From NCBI RefSeq assembly GCF_000376945.1, contig NZ_AQXU01000025.1:248001-312000 (forward strand): DNA of 64,000 nt. The letters are read 5' to 3'. A model generated the notes under the pieces. It made no database searches, was not told the DNA's origin, and saw only the letters and a program-made list of their open reading frames with translations. Position 1 is the stretch's first letter; every line of letters begins with the position of its first letter. Of the stretch, positions 45,702-53,586 are shown piece by piece. The translations under genes and the position numbers were made by a program. Source of the DNA: Leeia oryzae DSM 17879 (lineage in GTDB: Bacteria > Pseudomonadota > Gammaproteobacteria > Burkholderiales > Leeiaceae).

Positions 45702-46463
45702 TCAGTTGCTTGCCTGGAAGTGCCGCGCGTAACGCGGGTTCAGGCGGGACATTGGCAACAGCAACGGCAGATCGGCAGTATTGAAATCCGGGTCCCAGGC
45801 GGGGTCGCCACATACCATGGCACCGGCGCGCATATAGCCTTTGATCAGCGGCGGCACATCCGTCAGGACATGCTGGTTGAGCGCATGCAGCGGCAGCGGG
45901 CAACGCGGGGATACGCGCCATTCGGCAGGCGCCATGTGCTTTTCTTTCAGTTGGCGGTACAAGGTGGCCGCGGCATGACCGCCGTCCCCCATGCTGATAC
46001 TGGCACAACCAATCAGGTAATCGTAATGATAGCGGGACATGTAATCGGCAAGGCCAGCCCATAACAAGGTAATGACCCCGCCAGAGCGATAGTCACGGTG
46101 CACGCAAGAGCGGCCCAGCTCGACAAGCCGGCTACGGATATGCTGCAGGCGGGTCAGGTCAAACTCGGTTTCCGAGTAATAGCCGCCAATCCGCTTGGCC
46201 GCTTCCGGCCGCAGAATCCGGTACGTCCCCACGACACGGCCAATGCGCTCATCACGTACCAGCAGGTGGTCGCAGTAGGGGTCGAAAATATCCTGATCCA
46301 GCCCTGACGCAGGGTTGGGCAAATGGGCGCCCATTTCTTCGGCAAATACCTTGAAACGCAAGCGCTGTGCGTCTTCAATGTCGCTTTCGCTATCTGCAAA
46401 TACCAGTCGCAATTCGGATTTGGGGGCTTCGTTTTTTAGCAGCTGCTCTTCTGCAACGTACAT
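45702..46463 (-). CDS. olsB: L-ornithine N-alpha-acyltransferase-like protein (GNAT fold)
   Basis: A 253-residue OlsB/hemolysin-like acyltransferase that makes lyso-ornithine lipid from ornithine and 3-hydroxyacyl-ACP. Supporting stretches are RFKVFAEEMGA, DIFDPYCDHLLVRD, ELGRSCVHRDYRSGGVITLLWAGL and GCASISMGDGGHAAATLY, the usual order in this family. Ornithine lipids are phosphorus-free membrane lipids, often raised under phosphate limitation; no Pho box was recognised in the 201-bp promoter region shared with the PilZ gene. olsA follows after about 110 bp. Confidence 0.88.
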   Translation of the reverse strand: MYVAEEQLLKNEAPKSELRLVFADSESDIEDAQRLRFKVFAEEMGAHLPNPASGLDQDIFDPYCDHLLVRDERIGRVVGTYRILRPEAAKRIGGYYSETEFDLTRLQHIRSRLVELGRSCVHRDYRSGGVITLLWAGLADYMSRYHYDYLIGCASISMGDGGHAAATLYRQLKEKHMAPAEWRVSPRCPLPLHALNQHVLTDVPPLIKGYMRAGAMVCGDPAWDPDFNTADLPLLLPMSRLNPRYARHFQASN

Positions 46464-46664
46464 GTTCTTATCTCCTGATGGGTTTCAGGAGAGATTAATG
46501 GGCTGACATGACAAATACGTGAAAGAGTTTTTACGGCTTGATGACAGTGACGTCGCTGAAATTCTAGAAAACGCACAAGGATCTTTACACAGATTGTCAC
46601 CAACAATCCCTGCGCTTGTGCCATAATTCCGGCCAGATTCCCCCTGCCGACCCTTCAGGATTTA

Positions 46665-47432
46665 GTGCTGCACATGATGGATACACAAGAAAGTCCGACA
46701 CCCCTGCCTTCAGATGATGAATTTGGACGTTTTACGCTGCAAACCCAGGTCGAGATTGTCTATGTGCTGCGTGGCCTGATCAAATCCAAGCAACCCATTG
46801 CCATTTACTTCCGCCAGGGTCAGACCTCCATGCTGACAACGTTGCTAGAGGTCAATACGGACGCTGGTACGCTGGTTTTTGACTGGGGTGGCAGTGAAAC
46901 GGTGAACCAGCAATTGCTGAACAGTGAACGCAATGTCTTTGTCACCTCGCCGGAAGGGGTCAAAATCCAGTTTGCGGTCGGCAAGGCAACTGCCATTCAA
47001 CACCAGGGCAAACCGGCCTTCTCGGTCGCGCTGCCGGATGCATTGGTCAAAATGCAGCGCCGTGAATACTTCCGGCTGCAAACCCCCATTGCCAACCCGT
47101 ACTGGCTGACCGTACGCAATACGGCCACAGGCACCCAGCGTCTGGCGCTGTGTGACATCAGTCTGGGGGGCATCGGGCTGATCGTACCGGACAGAGAACA
47201 GTTCAAGCCTTTTGAAACCTACGACAGCTGCCTGCTGGATCTGCGGGATGCCGGCGTATTTGATGTCTCCATGCAAGTCAGAAACCTGGTCAGCCTGAAA
47301 CAGAAAAATGACGCCATCCAGCACCGGATGGGCTGCATGTTTACCGGGAATGTCGCAGCCTTGCAGAACCGTCTGCAACGGTTCATTGCCCAGCTGGAAA
47401 GAGAACGCAACACGCTACTTAAGCGGGAATAA
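46665..47432 (+). CDS. Flagellar brake protein YcgR-like, PilZ domain
   Basis: A 255-residue protein with a YcgR N-terminal domain (about residues 20-125) and a PilZ domain (about 130-245). The cyclic di-GMP binding residues are in QRREYFR and DISLGGIG. Such proteins slow the flagellar motor when cyclic di-GMP rises. The start is GTG 46665, with AGGA 4 nt before it; ATG 46674 or 46677 are alternatives. Two cyclic di-GMP metabolic proteins are encoded in the same window (40.5 and 55.3 kb). It is divergent from olsB. Confidence 0.88.
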   Translation: MLHMMDTQESPTPLPSDDEFGRFTLQTQVEIVYVLRGLIKSKQPIAIYFRQGQTSMLTTLLEVNTDAGTLVFDWGGSETVNQQLLNSERNVFVTSPEGVKIQFAVGKATAIQHQGKPAFSVALPDALVKMQRREYFRLQTPIANPYWLTVRNTATGTQRLALCDISLGGIGLIVPDREQFKPFETYDSCLLDLRDAGVFDVSMQVRNLVSLKQKNDAIQHRMGCMFTGNVAALQNRLQRFIAQLERERNTLLKRE

Positions 47433-47442
47433 CGCACCAGCC

Positions 47443-47637
47443 ATGCTGGAACTGACGTTATTGCTTGTCATCCCGGCGCTGGTCTGGGGCCTTGCCCGGT
47501 TACCACTGGGCGAAAACACTGTCATACGTCTGACCATTGCAGCCATGGTGTGCATATTGGCGGGGTTGATCACCGCCTGGGTCATGTTTCCGCCGGGCCA
47601 GCCGCTGCACGACCAACGGCCGTCCGCATTACGCTGA
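47443..47637 (+). CDS. Possible small membrane protein
   Basis: A 64-residue frame that starts 11 nt after the ycgR-like stop. It has two hydrophobic helices (residues 2-20 and 27-49) and a short polar tail, so it looks like a two-span membrane protein. There is no clear Shine-Dalgarno sequence. It overlaps the end of the convergent lnt gene by 9 nt. It might be translated by coupling to the PilZ gene. I do not recognise a family, and it could be a chance frame. Confidence 0.42.
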   Translation: MLELTLLLVIPALVWGLARLPLGENTVIRLTIAAMVCILAGLITAWVMFPPGQPLHDQRPSALR

Positions 47638-49137
47638 GCGTTGCCGCCAGCACATTCCACCAGCCAATGCCAACAACAGCCAGATCCACGCCGCCCCAAA
47701 CCGCTGGTATGGCGTTTCCCCTTGCATGCCCTGCACCTGAACCTCCAGTGAATTTGCCGTGAAATACGGTAGCATACCAATCAAGCGGCCATCGGCCGCG
47801 ATTGCAGCGGTCGCCCCCGTATTGGTCGAGCGAATCATGGGCCGGCCATTTTCCAGCGCCCGGACACGGGCAATCTGCAAATGCTGGTCCAGCGCCACGG
47901 TGTGCCCGAACCACGCCAGATTACTCATGTTCACCAGAATGGAGGCCTTACCGCCTGCCCTGGTCAGCTCTCCGCCGAAAACATCCTCATAACAGATATT
48001 GACTGCCAGCGTTTGCTCGCCCAATGTCATGAGTGGTTGCCGTGGCAAGCCGGATGCCATCTCGCCCAGAGGGATATGCAGCATGTCCAGCAACCAGGTG
48101 CTAAAGGGTTTGCCGGGCAAATACTCTCCCAAAGGCACCAGATGTACCTTGCGATACCACTGGTCCGGCTTGCTGCCCTGCATCAGGACGGCGCTGTTGT
48201 AGTAAATGTCCCAGCGAGCCCCCTGCTCTGGCGTTCCCAGCAGCAAACCGGCCTGCCGCTCGCGAGCCTCCTGCCTTAAACCGGCCAGAAAACCGGGGAT
48301 ATTGCGTTCCGCCTGCTGATAAATCAGCGGCAGGGCCGTTTCCGGCAGGACGATCAGTTTGCCTCGCGATGCCTGCACCAGCGTAGCGTAGGTATCCAGC
48401 GACTGTCTGGCAAACGCAGGGTTCCATTTAAGGTCTTGAGGAATATTACCTTGCAGCAAGGATACCGGGAGCGGCTTACCCAGCGCTTCTGTCCAGGCAA
48501 TCTGTTTCAAGCCCAGCCCGGATAGAAAAACCAGACCGATCACCACCAGCTGGGTACGAAGATTGCCATGGCGCAGGCACATCAGCAGCAAACAGCCAGC
48601 CAGAACGCCAACCCACCAGGATGCCAGAAATACGCCGCCCACCGGCGTCCAGCCGGCAATCGGCGTATCTGTCTGAGTGTAGCCTACCGCCAGCCACGGA
48701 AACCCGGTAAAGAGATAGCCACGCAACCATTCGGTCATGACCCAGGCGAGCGGCATGAAGAAACACACCCTTAACCATCGGGGCAATTTCACGTGATAAC
48801 TGAGCACCCCGGCGAGCGCAGGGAAAAGGGCCAGATACGCTGCCAGCAGGATGGTGCCGATCACGGCCAAGGGCGCCGGCATGCCGCCATAAACAGACAG
48901 ACTGACGTAAATCCAGTGCACACCGGCCAGAAAGGCGCCTAGCCCGTAACACCAGCCAAGCCAGAAGGCCTGCTTACGGCCAGGCGCAGTCAGCCACGCA
49001 TAAAACAGAAAGGCCAGCGGCACAGGGGCCAGCCAGCCAAGCGACATATCAGCAACCGCAAACGGCGCATACGTAAAAACAGACAGCGCACCCACGATGA
49101 GCGCCAGTGCGCTTTTATGACGGACGGACAAGATCAT
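47629..49137 (-). CDS. lnt: Apolipoprotein N-acyltransferase
   Basis: Inner-membrane enzyme that adds the third acyl chain to lipoproteins. The 502-residue protein has six or so N-terminal membrane spans and a periplasmic nitrilase-like domain. The catalytic residues are visible as Glu in LPETALPL, Lys in YRKVHLVPLGEYLP and Cys in NICYEDVFG. It overlaps corC upstream by 4 nt, which is the standard proteobacterial order. Lipoprotein substrates include the gene product at 33.5 kb. Confidence 0.95.
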   Translation of the reverse strand: MILSVRHKSALALIVGALSVFTYAPFAVADMSLGWLAPVPLAFLFYAWLTAPGRKQAFWLGWCYGLGAFLAGVHWIYVSLSVYGGMPAPLAVIGTILLAAYLALFPALAGVLSYHVKLPRWLRVCFFMPLAWVMTEWLRGYLFTGFPWLAVGYTQTDTPIAGWTPVGGVFLASWWVGVLAGCLLLMCLRHGNLRTQLVVIGLVFLSGLGLKQIAWTEALGKPLPVSLLQGNIPQDLKWNPAFARQSLDTYATLVQASRGKLIVLPETALPLIYQQAERNIPGFLAGLRQEARERQAGLLLGTPEQGARWDIYYNSAVLMQGSKPDQWYRKVHLVPLGEYLPGKPFSTWLLDMLHIPLGEMASGLPRQPLMTLGEQTLAVNICYEDVFGGELTRAGGKASILVNMSNLAWFGHTVALDQHLQIARVRALENGRPMIRSTNTGATAAIAADGRLIGMLPYFTANSLEVQVQGMQGETPYQRFGAAWIWLLLALAGGMCWRQRSA

Positions 49138-50000
49138 TCGCCGGACTGGCCAGTCGTATCTGCCTGCTGACGTGTCACCAGTAGCGTATGCACCCGCCGG
49201 CTATCGGCTCTTACCACCTCGAACAACAGGCCAAAGGCGGATACGGTTTCCCCCCGCTTCGGTACGTGTCCGAACTGGTTCACCACCAGACCGCCGATGG
49301 TATCGAATTCGTCATCCGGCAAATTCAGGGACAAGGTCTCGTTGAAGTCTTCGATCTCGGTCACGGCCTTGACGCGCCAGCTGCCATCGCGCTCCTGCAC
49401 CAGATTGTCCTCGGTCTCGTCAAAGTCGTATTCGTCTTCGATGTCGCCGACAATCTGTTCGATTACGTCTTCAATGGTCACCAGACCGGCCACCCCACCA
49501 TACTCGTCAACGACCACCGCCATATGGTTACGGTTGCTGCGAAATTCTTTCAGCAGGACGTTAAGACGTTTGGATTCGGGAATAAACACCACCGGCCGCA
49601 GCATGTCCCGCAAGTCAAAGTTGTCCGGGTCGACAAAATACCGGAGCAGGTCTTTGGCCAGCAGGATGCCTTGCACCTGGTCACGGTCACCTTCAAAGAC
49701 CGGGAAGCGCGAATGGGCGGTTTCCAGCACCATGGGCATGAATTCACTGATCGGGTCATCGATGTCGATTGCATCGATCTGGGAGCGCGGCACCATGATG
49801 TCGCCGGCACGGAGATCAGACACCTGCAAAACGCCTTCAATCATGGCGAGTGCATCGGCATCCATCAAATTGCGTTCATAAGCAGAGTGGAGCAGTTCTA
49901 CCAGCTGCTCCCGGTCTTCCGGCTCTCGCATCAACAGGGCCGAAATACGCTCTAACCAGCTTGGTTTGCTTGCTGACTTGCTACTGGGGGAACCTTCCAT
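49134..50000 (-). CDS. corC: CorC/HlyC family protein with CBS domains
   Basis: A 288-residue cytosolic protein with two CBS domains (about 65-190; IMVPRSQIDAID and VDEYGGVAGLVTIED) and a C-terminal CorC_HlyC domain. The family is linked to magnesium and cobalt resistance, and in several bacteria to membrane integrity, but its reaction is not settled. It lacks the membrane DUF21 domain of the longer relatives. ATG 50000 is used; GTG 50006 is in frame just before it. It is coupled to lnt. Confidence 0.9.
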   Translation of the reverse strand: MEGSPSSKSASKPSWLERISALLMREPEDREQLVELLHSAYERNLMDADALAMIEGVLQVSDLRAGDIMVPRSQIDAIDIDDPISEFMPMVLETAHSRFPVFEGDRDQVQGILLAKDLLRYFVDPDNFDLRDMLRPVVFIPESKRLNVLLKEFRSNRNHMAVVVDEYGGVAGLVTIEDVIEQIVGDIEDEYDFDETEDNLVQERDGSWRVKAVTEIEDFNETLSLNLPDDEFDTIGGLVVNQFGHVPKRGETVSAFGLLFEVVRADSRRVHTLLVTRQQADTTGQSGE

Positions 50001-50285
50001 GATCACAGTACGGTAATAAACATAGCCCGATTATAGCCAGTAAACATGACAAAAAGACATCGTTGCGCGAAAAACCCCTGTCAGCATGACGGTTTTTTGA
50101 CTCAGGCCAGAAGACAGCGGGTCAGTTGTCGGAGATTCATCACACTTGTCGGGAAAATACGCAATTTCATCGGCTTCTTGCCGGATTACCCCGTGACCGT
50201 GAAAGTGAAATTGTGGGATAATGCGGGATAAATTTTTTATCTTGTCCGGTTTGCCGGGCGAGTCCTAACAACACGGAGTATGGCA

Positions 50286-50939
50286 ATGGATTTGGCACAA
50301 GCCCGGTTCAACATGGTAGAACAACAGATTCGTCCATGTGAGGTTCTAGACGAACAGGTTCTGGATCTGCTGTTTGAAGTTAAGCGTGAAGAGTTCATCC
50401 CGCAACCATGGCGTGAATTTGCATTTGTCGATATGGAAACCCCGATCAAAGACAATGTCCGCACATTTCAGCCCAAGCTGGAAGCCCGTCTGTTGCAAGA
50501 ACTGAAAATCCGCCCGACCGACAAGATTCTGGAAGTGGGTACCGGCTGCGGTTACCTGACCGCCCTGCTGGCCAAACTGGGACGTCACGTCTACAGCGTG
50601 GACATTGATCCGGAGCTGACCGAACTGGCCCGCAACAATCTGGACGCTGCCGGCATCCGCAATGTCACACTGGAAACCGGTGATGCCGCTCAGGGCTGGA
50701 GTGCACATGCACCGTACGACGTGATCGTTGTGGGTGGCTCGCTGCCTTACCTGTCAGAAGGCTTTACCAAAGCGCTGAACCGTAACGGCCGCATTTTTGC
50801 CGTGATTGGTGATGCACCGGTGATGTACGCCACGCTGTTCACCCGTCAGGATGATGGCTCTTTCAGCGAGCGTCGTTTCCTGGAAACCATGAACACCCCG
50901 CTGAAGAATGCTGCACAGCCTAACCGGTTCAGCTTCTGA
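50286..50939 (+). CDS. pcm: Protein-L-isoaspartate O-methyltransferase family protein
   Basis: A 217-residue SAM-dependent methyltransferase of the PCMT family, which repairs isoaspartyl residues. LEVGTGCGYLTALLAKLG is the SAM-binding motif I and VYSVDIDPELTELAR motif post-I. ATG 50286 is chosen over ATG 50280 because GGAG at 50275-50278 is 7 nt from it and only 1 nt from the other. The family includes enzymes without proven repair activity, so the exact role is not certain. A direct repeat GGGATAA-TGC-GGGATAA lies in the promoter region near 50215-50231. Confidence 0.86.
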   Translation: MDLAQARFNMVEQQIRPCEVLDEQVLDLLFEVKREEFIPQPWREFAFVDMETPIKDNVRTFQPKLEARLLQELKIRPTDKILEVGTGCGYLTALLAKLGRHVYSVDIDPELTELARNNLDAAGIRNVTLETGDAAQGWSAHAPYDVIVVGGSLPYLSEGFTKALNRNGRIFAVIGDAPVMYATLFTRQDDGSFSERRFLETMNTPLKNAAQPNRFSF

Positions 50940-50992
50940 TAGCAGATTTCAAAGCGTAGCGGTTCTCTGCAGCCCGCGCTTCTGATACGATC

Positions 50993-51032
50993 AAATGCCA
51001 GCCCAGTGCTTACCACTGTGCTGGCATTTTTT
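50993..51032 (+). terminator. Rho-independent terminator after pcm
   Basis: AAATGCCAGC (50993-51002) pairs with GCTGGCATTT (51020-51029), and the stem continues inward with one mismatch; a T-run follows to 51032. It carries the same CCAGC/GCTGG core as the two other hairpins in the window. It lies 54 nt after the pcm stop. Confidence 0.82.
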
Positions 51033-51052
51033 ATCTTGGCGAGACCCATACC

Positions 51053-51367
51053 ATGCAAACGATTACCGCATCCCAACTGTCCGAATGGCTGGGCAAAGAG
51101 CAGAAACCCCAGTTGATCGATGTGCGCGAACCCTGGGAGTACGCGCTATGCGCCATTCCTGGCAGCATCAATATCCCGATGCAGACCATTCCGTCCCGCT
51201 TGAATGACATTGAAGAGGGTGACGTGATTACCATCTGCCATCATGGCATGCGCAGTTATCAGGTCGCTTTGTATCTGGAGGCCGCAGGTCTCGGACCGGT
51301 TCATAACCTGAGCGGTGGCGTGGAAGCCTGGGCAACGGACGTTGACCCGTCCATGGCGCACTACTAA
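51053..51367 (+). CDS. Single-domain rhodanese (sulfurtransferase)
   Basis: A 104-residue rhodanese of the GlpE/PspE type. LIDVREPWEY is the first rhodanese motif and CHHGMRS is the active-site loop with the sulfur-carrying cysteine. It probably moves sulfane sulfur in the cytoplasm. It starts 21 nt after the pcm terminator, and DinB follows after 52 nt in the same direction. The physiological acceptor is unknown. Confidence 0.92.
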   Translation: MQTITASQLSEWLGKEQKPQLIDVREPWEYALCAIPGSINIPMQTIPSRLNDIEEGDVITICHHGMRSYQVALYLEAAGLGPVHNLSGGVEAWATDVDPSMAHY

Positions 51368-51418
51368 TCCGGATTTTTCACCCGAATCCCAGCCCCCACG
51401 ATATACAGAGGACACGCC

Positions 51419-51961
51419 ATGCCAGACATGACTGAGCACCTGAAACGCTTTTGTGTGTATAACCGGGACATGAACCAGAAGGTATACGCCGCCGCCGCGG
51501 CGTTGCCGCAGTCTGAGCTCATGCAAGATCGCGGGGCATTTTTCGGATCCATCTTCGGGACGCTCAACCATCTGGTGGTGGCAGACCGAATCTGGCTGGG
51601 CCGCTTTGCCGGAGATCCCCGCTTTGCAGCACTGGCAGAGGTCGTGACCGCGATTCCCGCACCCGACAGCCTCACCCGCCAGATGGCGGCTAACCTGCCG
51701 GACTTGCTGGCGCTTCGCCAGCAACTGGATGATGTGCTTGCCCGGTTAGCCGACCTGCTGACCGACGCGCATCTGGATAGCCAATTGGCTTATCGCAACA
51801 TCCAGGGTGTACCGATGCGCAAGCCGGTATTTGCGGTCCTGTCCCACATGTTCAATCACCAAACCCATCACCGGGGCCAGATCAGCACCCTGCTGTTCCA
51901 GGCCGGGCAGGATATCGGCGTGACCGACCTGATTGCCTGGGTGCAGGACATCGAGGCATAA
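51419..51961 (+). CDS. DinB/YfiT-like metal-dependent family protein
   Basis: A 180-residue four-helix-bundle protein of the DinB superfamily. The three metal-binding histidines are probably in LNHLVVADRIW and in HMFNHQTHHRGQ. Members include thiol-dependent transferases and DNA-damage-induced proteins; the reaction of this one is unknown. It is convergent with the MocR gene, with 7 nt between the stop codons. It may be cotranscribed with the rhodanese gene. Confidence 0.88.
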   Translation: MPDMTEHLKRFCVYNRDMNQKVYAAAAALPQSELMQDRGAFFGSIFGTLNHLVVADRIWLGRFAGDPRFAALAEVVTAIPAPDSLTRQMAANLPDLLALRQQLDDVLARLADLLTDAHLDSQLAYRNIQGVPMRKPVFAVLSHMFNHQTHHRGQISTLLFQAGQDIGVTDLIAWVQDIEA

Positions 51962-51968
51962 ACCGCCA

Positions 51969-53498
51969 TCAGACGTTTGCGCGCGTACCTGCCGCGGTCC
52001 ATTCCTCGGCCAGTATCCGCGCGGCGGTTTCAATGTCGGCTTCCTTGACCCCGGCATACCCCAGCATCAAGCCCTGACGGGCATGTGCGCCGCCATAATG
52101 CAGCGACAGTGCCGGTGCAATGATGCGCCGTTGCAGCAGGCGCTGGCTGAGCTGAACGTCATCTATACCCTCCGGCAGCAAGGTCACCAGATGCAGACCC
52201 GCACTGCCGCCACACCACATTGGGGCCTCCCCTAGTGCATCTGCCAGCGAGTGCCGCAGCACCTGTTGTCGTTGCCAGTACAGGCTGCGCATTTTGCGGA
52301 TATGACTGGCAAACTGGCCACTGCCGAGAAACTCGGCCAGTGCGGCTTGCAGCGGGTACTGCCCTTCTCGGTACAGTCTGGCCTGCAAACGGATCAGCGG
52401 CATCGCCAGGCCATCCGGCACCACGATATACGCCAGATGCAAACCGGGATACATCACCTTGCTGAACGTCCCCATGTAAATGGTGCGCCCGGCATCATCC
52501 AGCCCCTGCAACGCCGCTAGCGGCGGGCCGTGGTAACGGAACTCGCTGTCGTAGTCATCTTCCAGAATCCAGCTATCGTGTGCGCGGGCATAGGCCAGCA
52601 AGGCCCGACGTCTGGGCAGGCTCATCACGCATCCCATCGGGTATTGGTGCGAGGGGGTGATATAGATCAGCCGGGGGGCTGGCAACGTGGGGGAGGCCTC
52701 CCAGTTGAGCCCCTCGTCATCCACCGGGATCGGGTGCAGGGTCGATCCGGCGGCCAGCAAAGCCGAGCGGGCGCCGTTATAACCCGGGTCTTCCAACCAG
52801 ACATCGTCACCATGGTCGGTCAGCCCTCTGGCCAGCAAGTCCAGGGATTGCTGCGTACCGGAGGTGATGATGACCTGTTCCGGCCGACATTGCAGCGCAC
52901 GTGTCAGCCGCAGATGCTGGCTTAGCGCCACCTTGAGTTCATGCACGCCCCCCTCTCTAGGGTAAGACAGCCAGGTTCTGTCGGGCAGGCGATGCATCTG
53001 CTGTACCAGGCGCTGCCATTTGAGCAGCGGGAAATCATCGATGGCCGGCACACCGGGCATAAAGGCGCCCGTACCACCACTGATCCGCGGGCTCATGAAC
53101 TGCTGCCCGAGGACATCATGCGCCCTGCGGGACAACACTGGTGCAACAGGGTCTGGCAAGCGCTCGGCCACTTTGCGCTGTGCCTTGCCGGCAGCGCTCC
53201 CGGCGGGCATACGGGTAGTAGCGATATAGGTACCATCACCGGTGCGGGTTTCGACAAACCCCTCGACCTGCAGCTGTTCAAACGCAAACAGCACGGTATT
53301 GCGGGCGATATTCAATGCATCGGCCAATTGTCGGGTGGCGGGCAGTTTGGCCCCTGCCGGCAAATCCCCCAGCAAGATGCGCTGACGCAGCAGCCGGTAC
53401 AAGCGCTTGTTCATGGGCATGCCCGGGTTCTGCTGGAGATCCAGCACCAGCCCCGCCTGCAAGGCCTCGACAGCTACTTTCATCTCACCCATCACCAT
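51969..53498 (-). CDS. MocR/PdxR-type transcriptional regulator
   Basis: A 509-residue GntR-family regulator joined to a fold-type I aminotransferase domain. The winged helix lies at about residues 30-95 (GAKLPATRQLADAL, NTVLFAFEQLQVEGFV) and the aminotransferase-like domain from about 120 on, with the PLP lysine in GTFSKVMYPGLHLAY. MocR proteins sense an amino compound through PLP and bind direct repeats. The open frame extends to 53633, but the first 45 residues overlap the divergent gene; ATG 53498, 53492 and 53483 are all possible and none has a strong ribosome site. Confidence 0.88.
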   Translation of the reverse strand: MVMGEMKVAVEALQAGLVLDLQQNPGMPMNKRLYRLLRQRILLGDLPAGAKLPATRQLADALNIARNTVLFAFEQLQVEGFVETRTGDGTYIATTRMPAGSAAGKAQRKVAERLPDPVAPVLSRRAHDVLGQQFMSPRISGGTGAFMPGVPAIDDFPLLKWQRLVQQMHRLPDRTWLSYPREGGVHELKVALSQHLRLTRALQCRPEQVIITSGTQQSLDLLARGLTDHGDDVWLEDPGYNGARSALLAAGSTLHPIPVDDEGLNWEASPTLPAPRLIYITPSHQYPMGCVMSLPRRRALLAYARAHDSWILEDDYDSEFRYHGPPLAALQGLDDAGRTIYMGTFSKVMYPGLHLAYIVVPDGLAMPLIRLQARLYREGQYPLQAALAEFLGSGQFASHIRKMRSLYWQRQQVLRHSLADALGEAPMWCGGSAGLHLVTLLPEGIDDVQLSQRLLQRRIIAPALSLHYGGAHARQGLMLGYAGVKEADIETAARILAEEWTAAGTRANV

Positions 53499-53530
53499 AT
53501 TGGCACCATCAACAAAATAAAAATTGGCAC
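53499..53530. promoter_or_regulatory. Direct repeat, candidate MocR operator
   Basis: ATTGGCAC occurs at 53499-53506 and again at 53523-53530, a 24-bp spacing (a little over two helical turns), in the short region between the divergent MocR and fused monooxygenase-rhodanese genes. MocR regulators such as GabR and PdxR bind direct repeats in their own divergent promoters. That this one is the operator is an inference. Confidence 0.55.
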
Positions 53531-53586
53531 TACAAACAGAACCATTATGACGATATTGTGTAGAGAATCCAGACAAAAGGCAAATC

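Noticed and set aside
50083-50110. Terminator-like hairpin with A- and T-runs upstream of pcm
   Set aside because: The stem has several bulges and lies in a divergent promoter region where no transcript needs to end.
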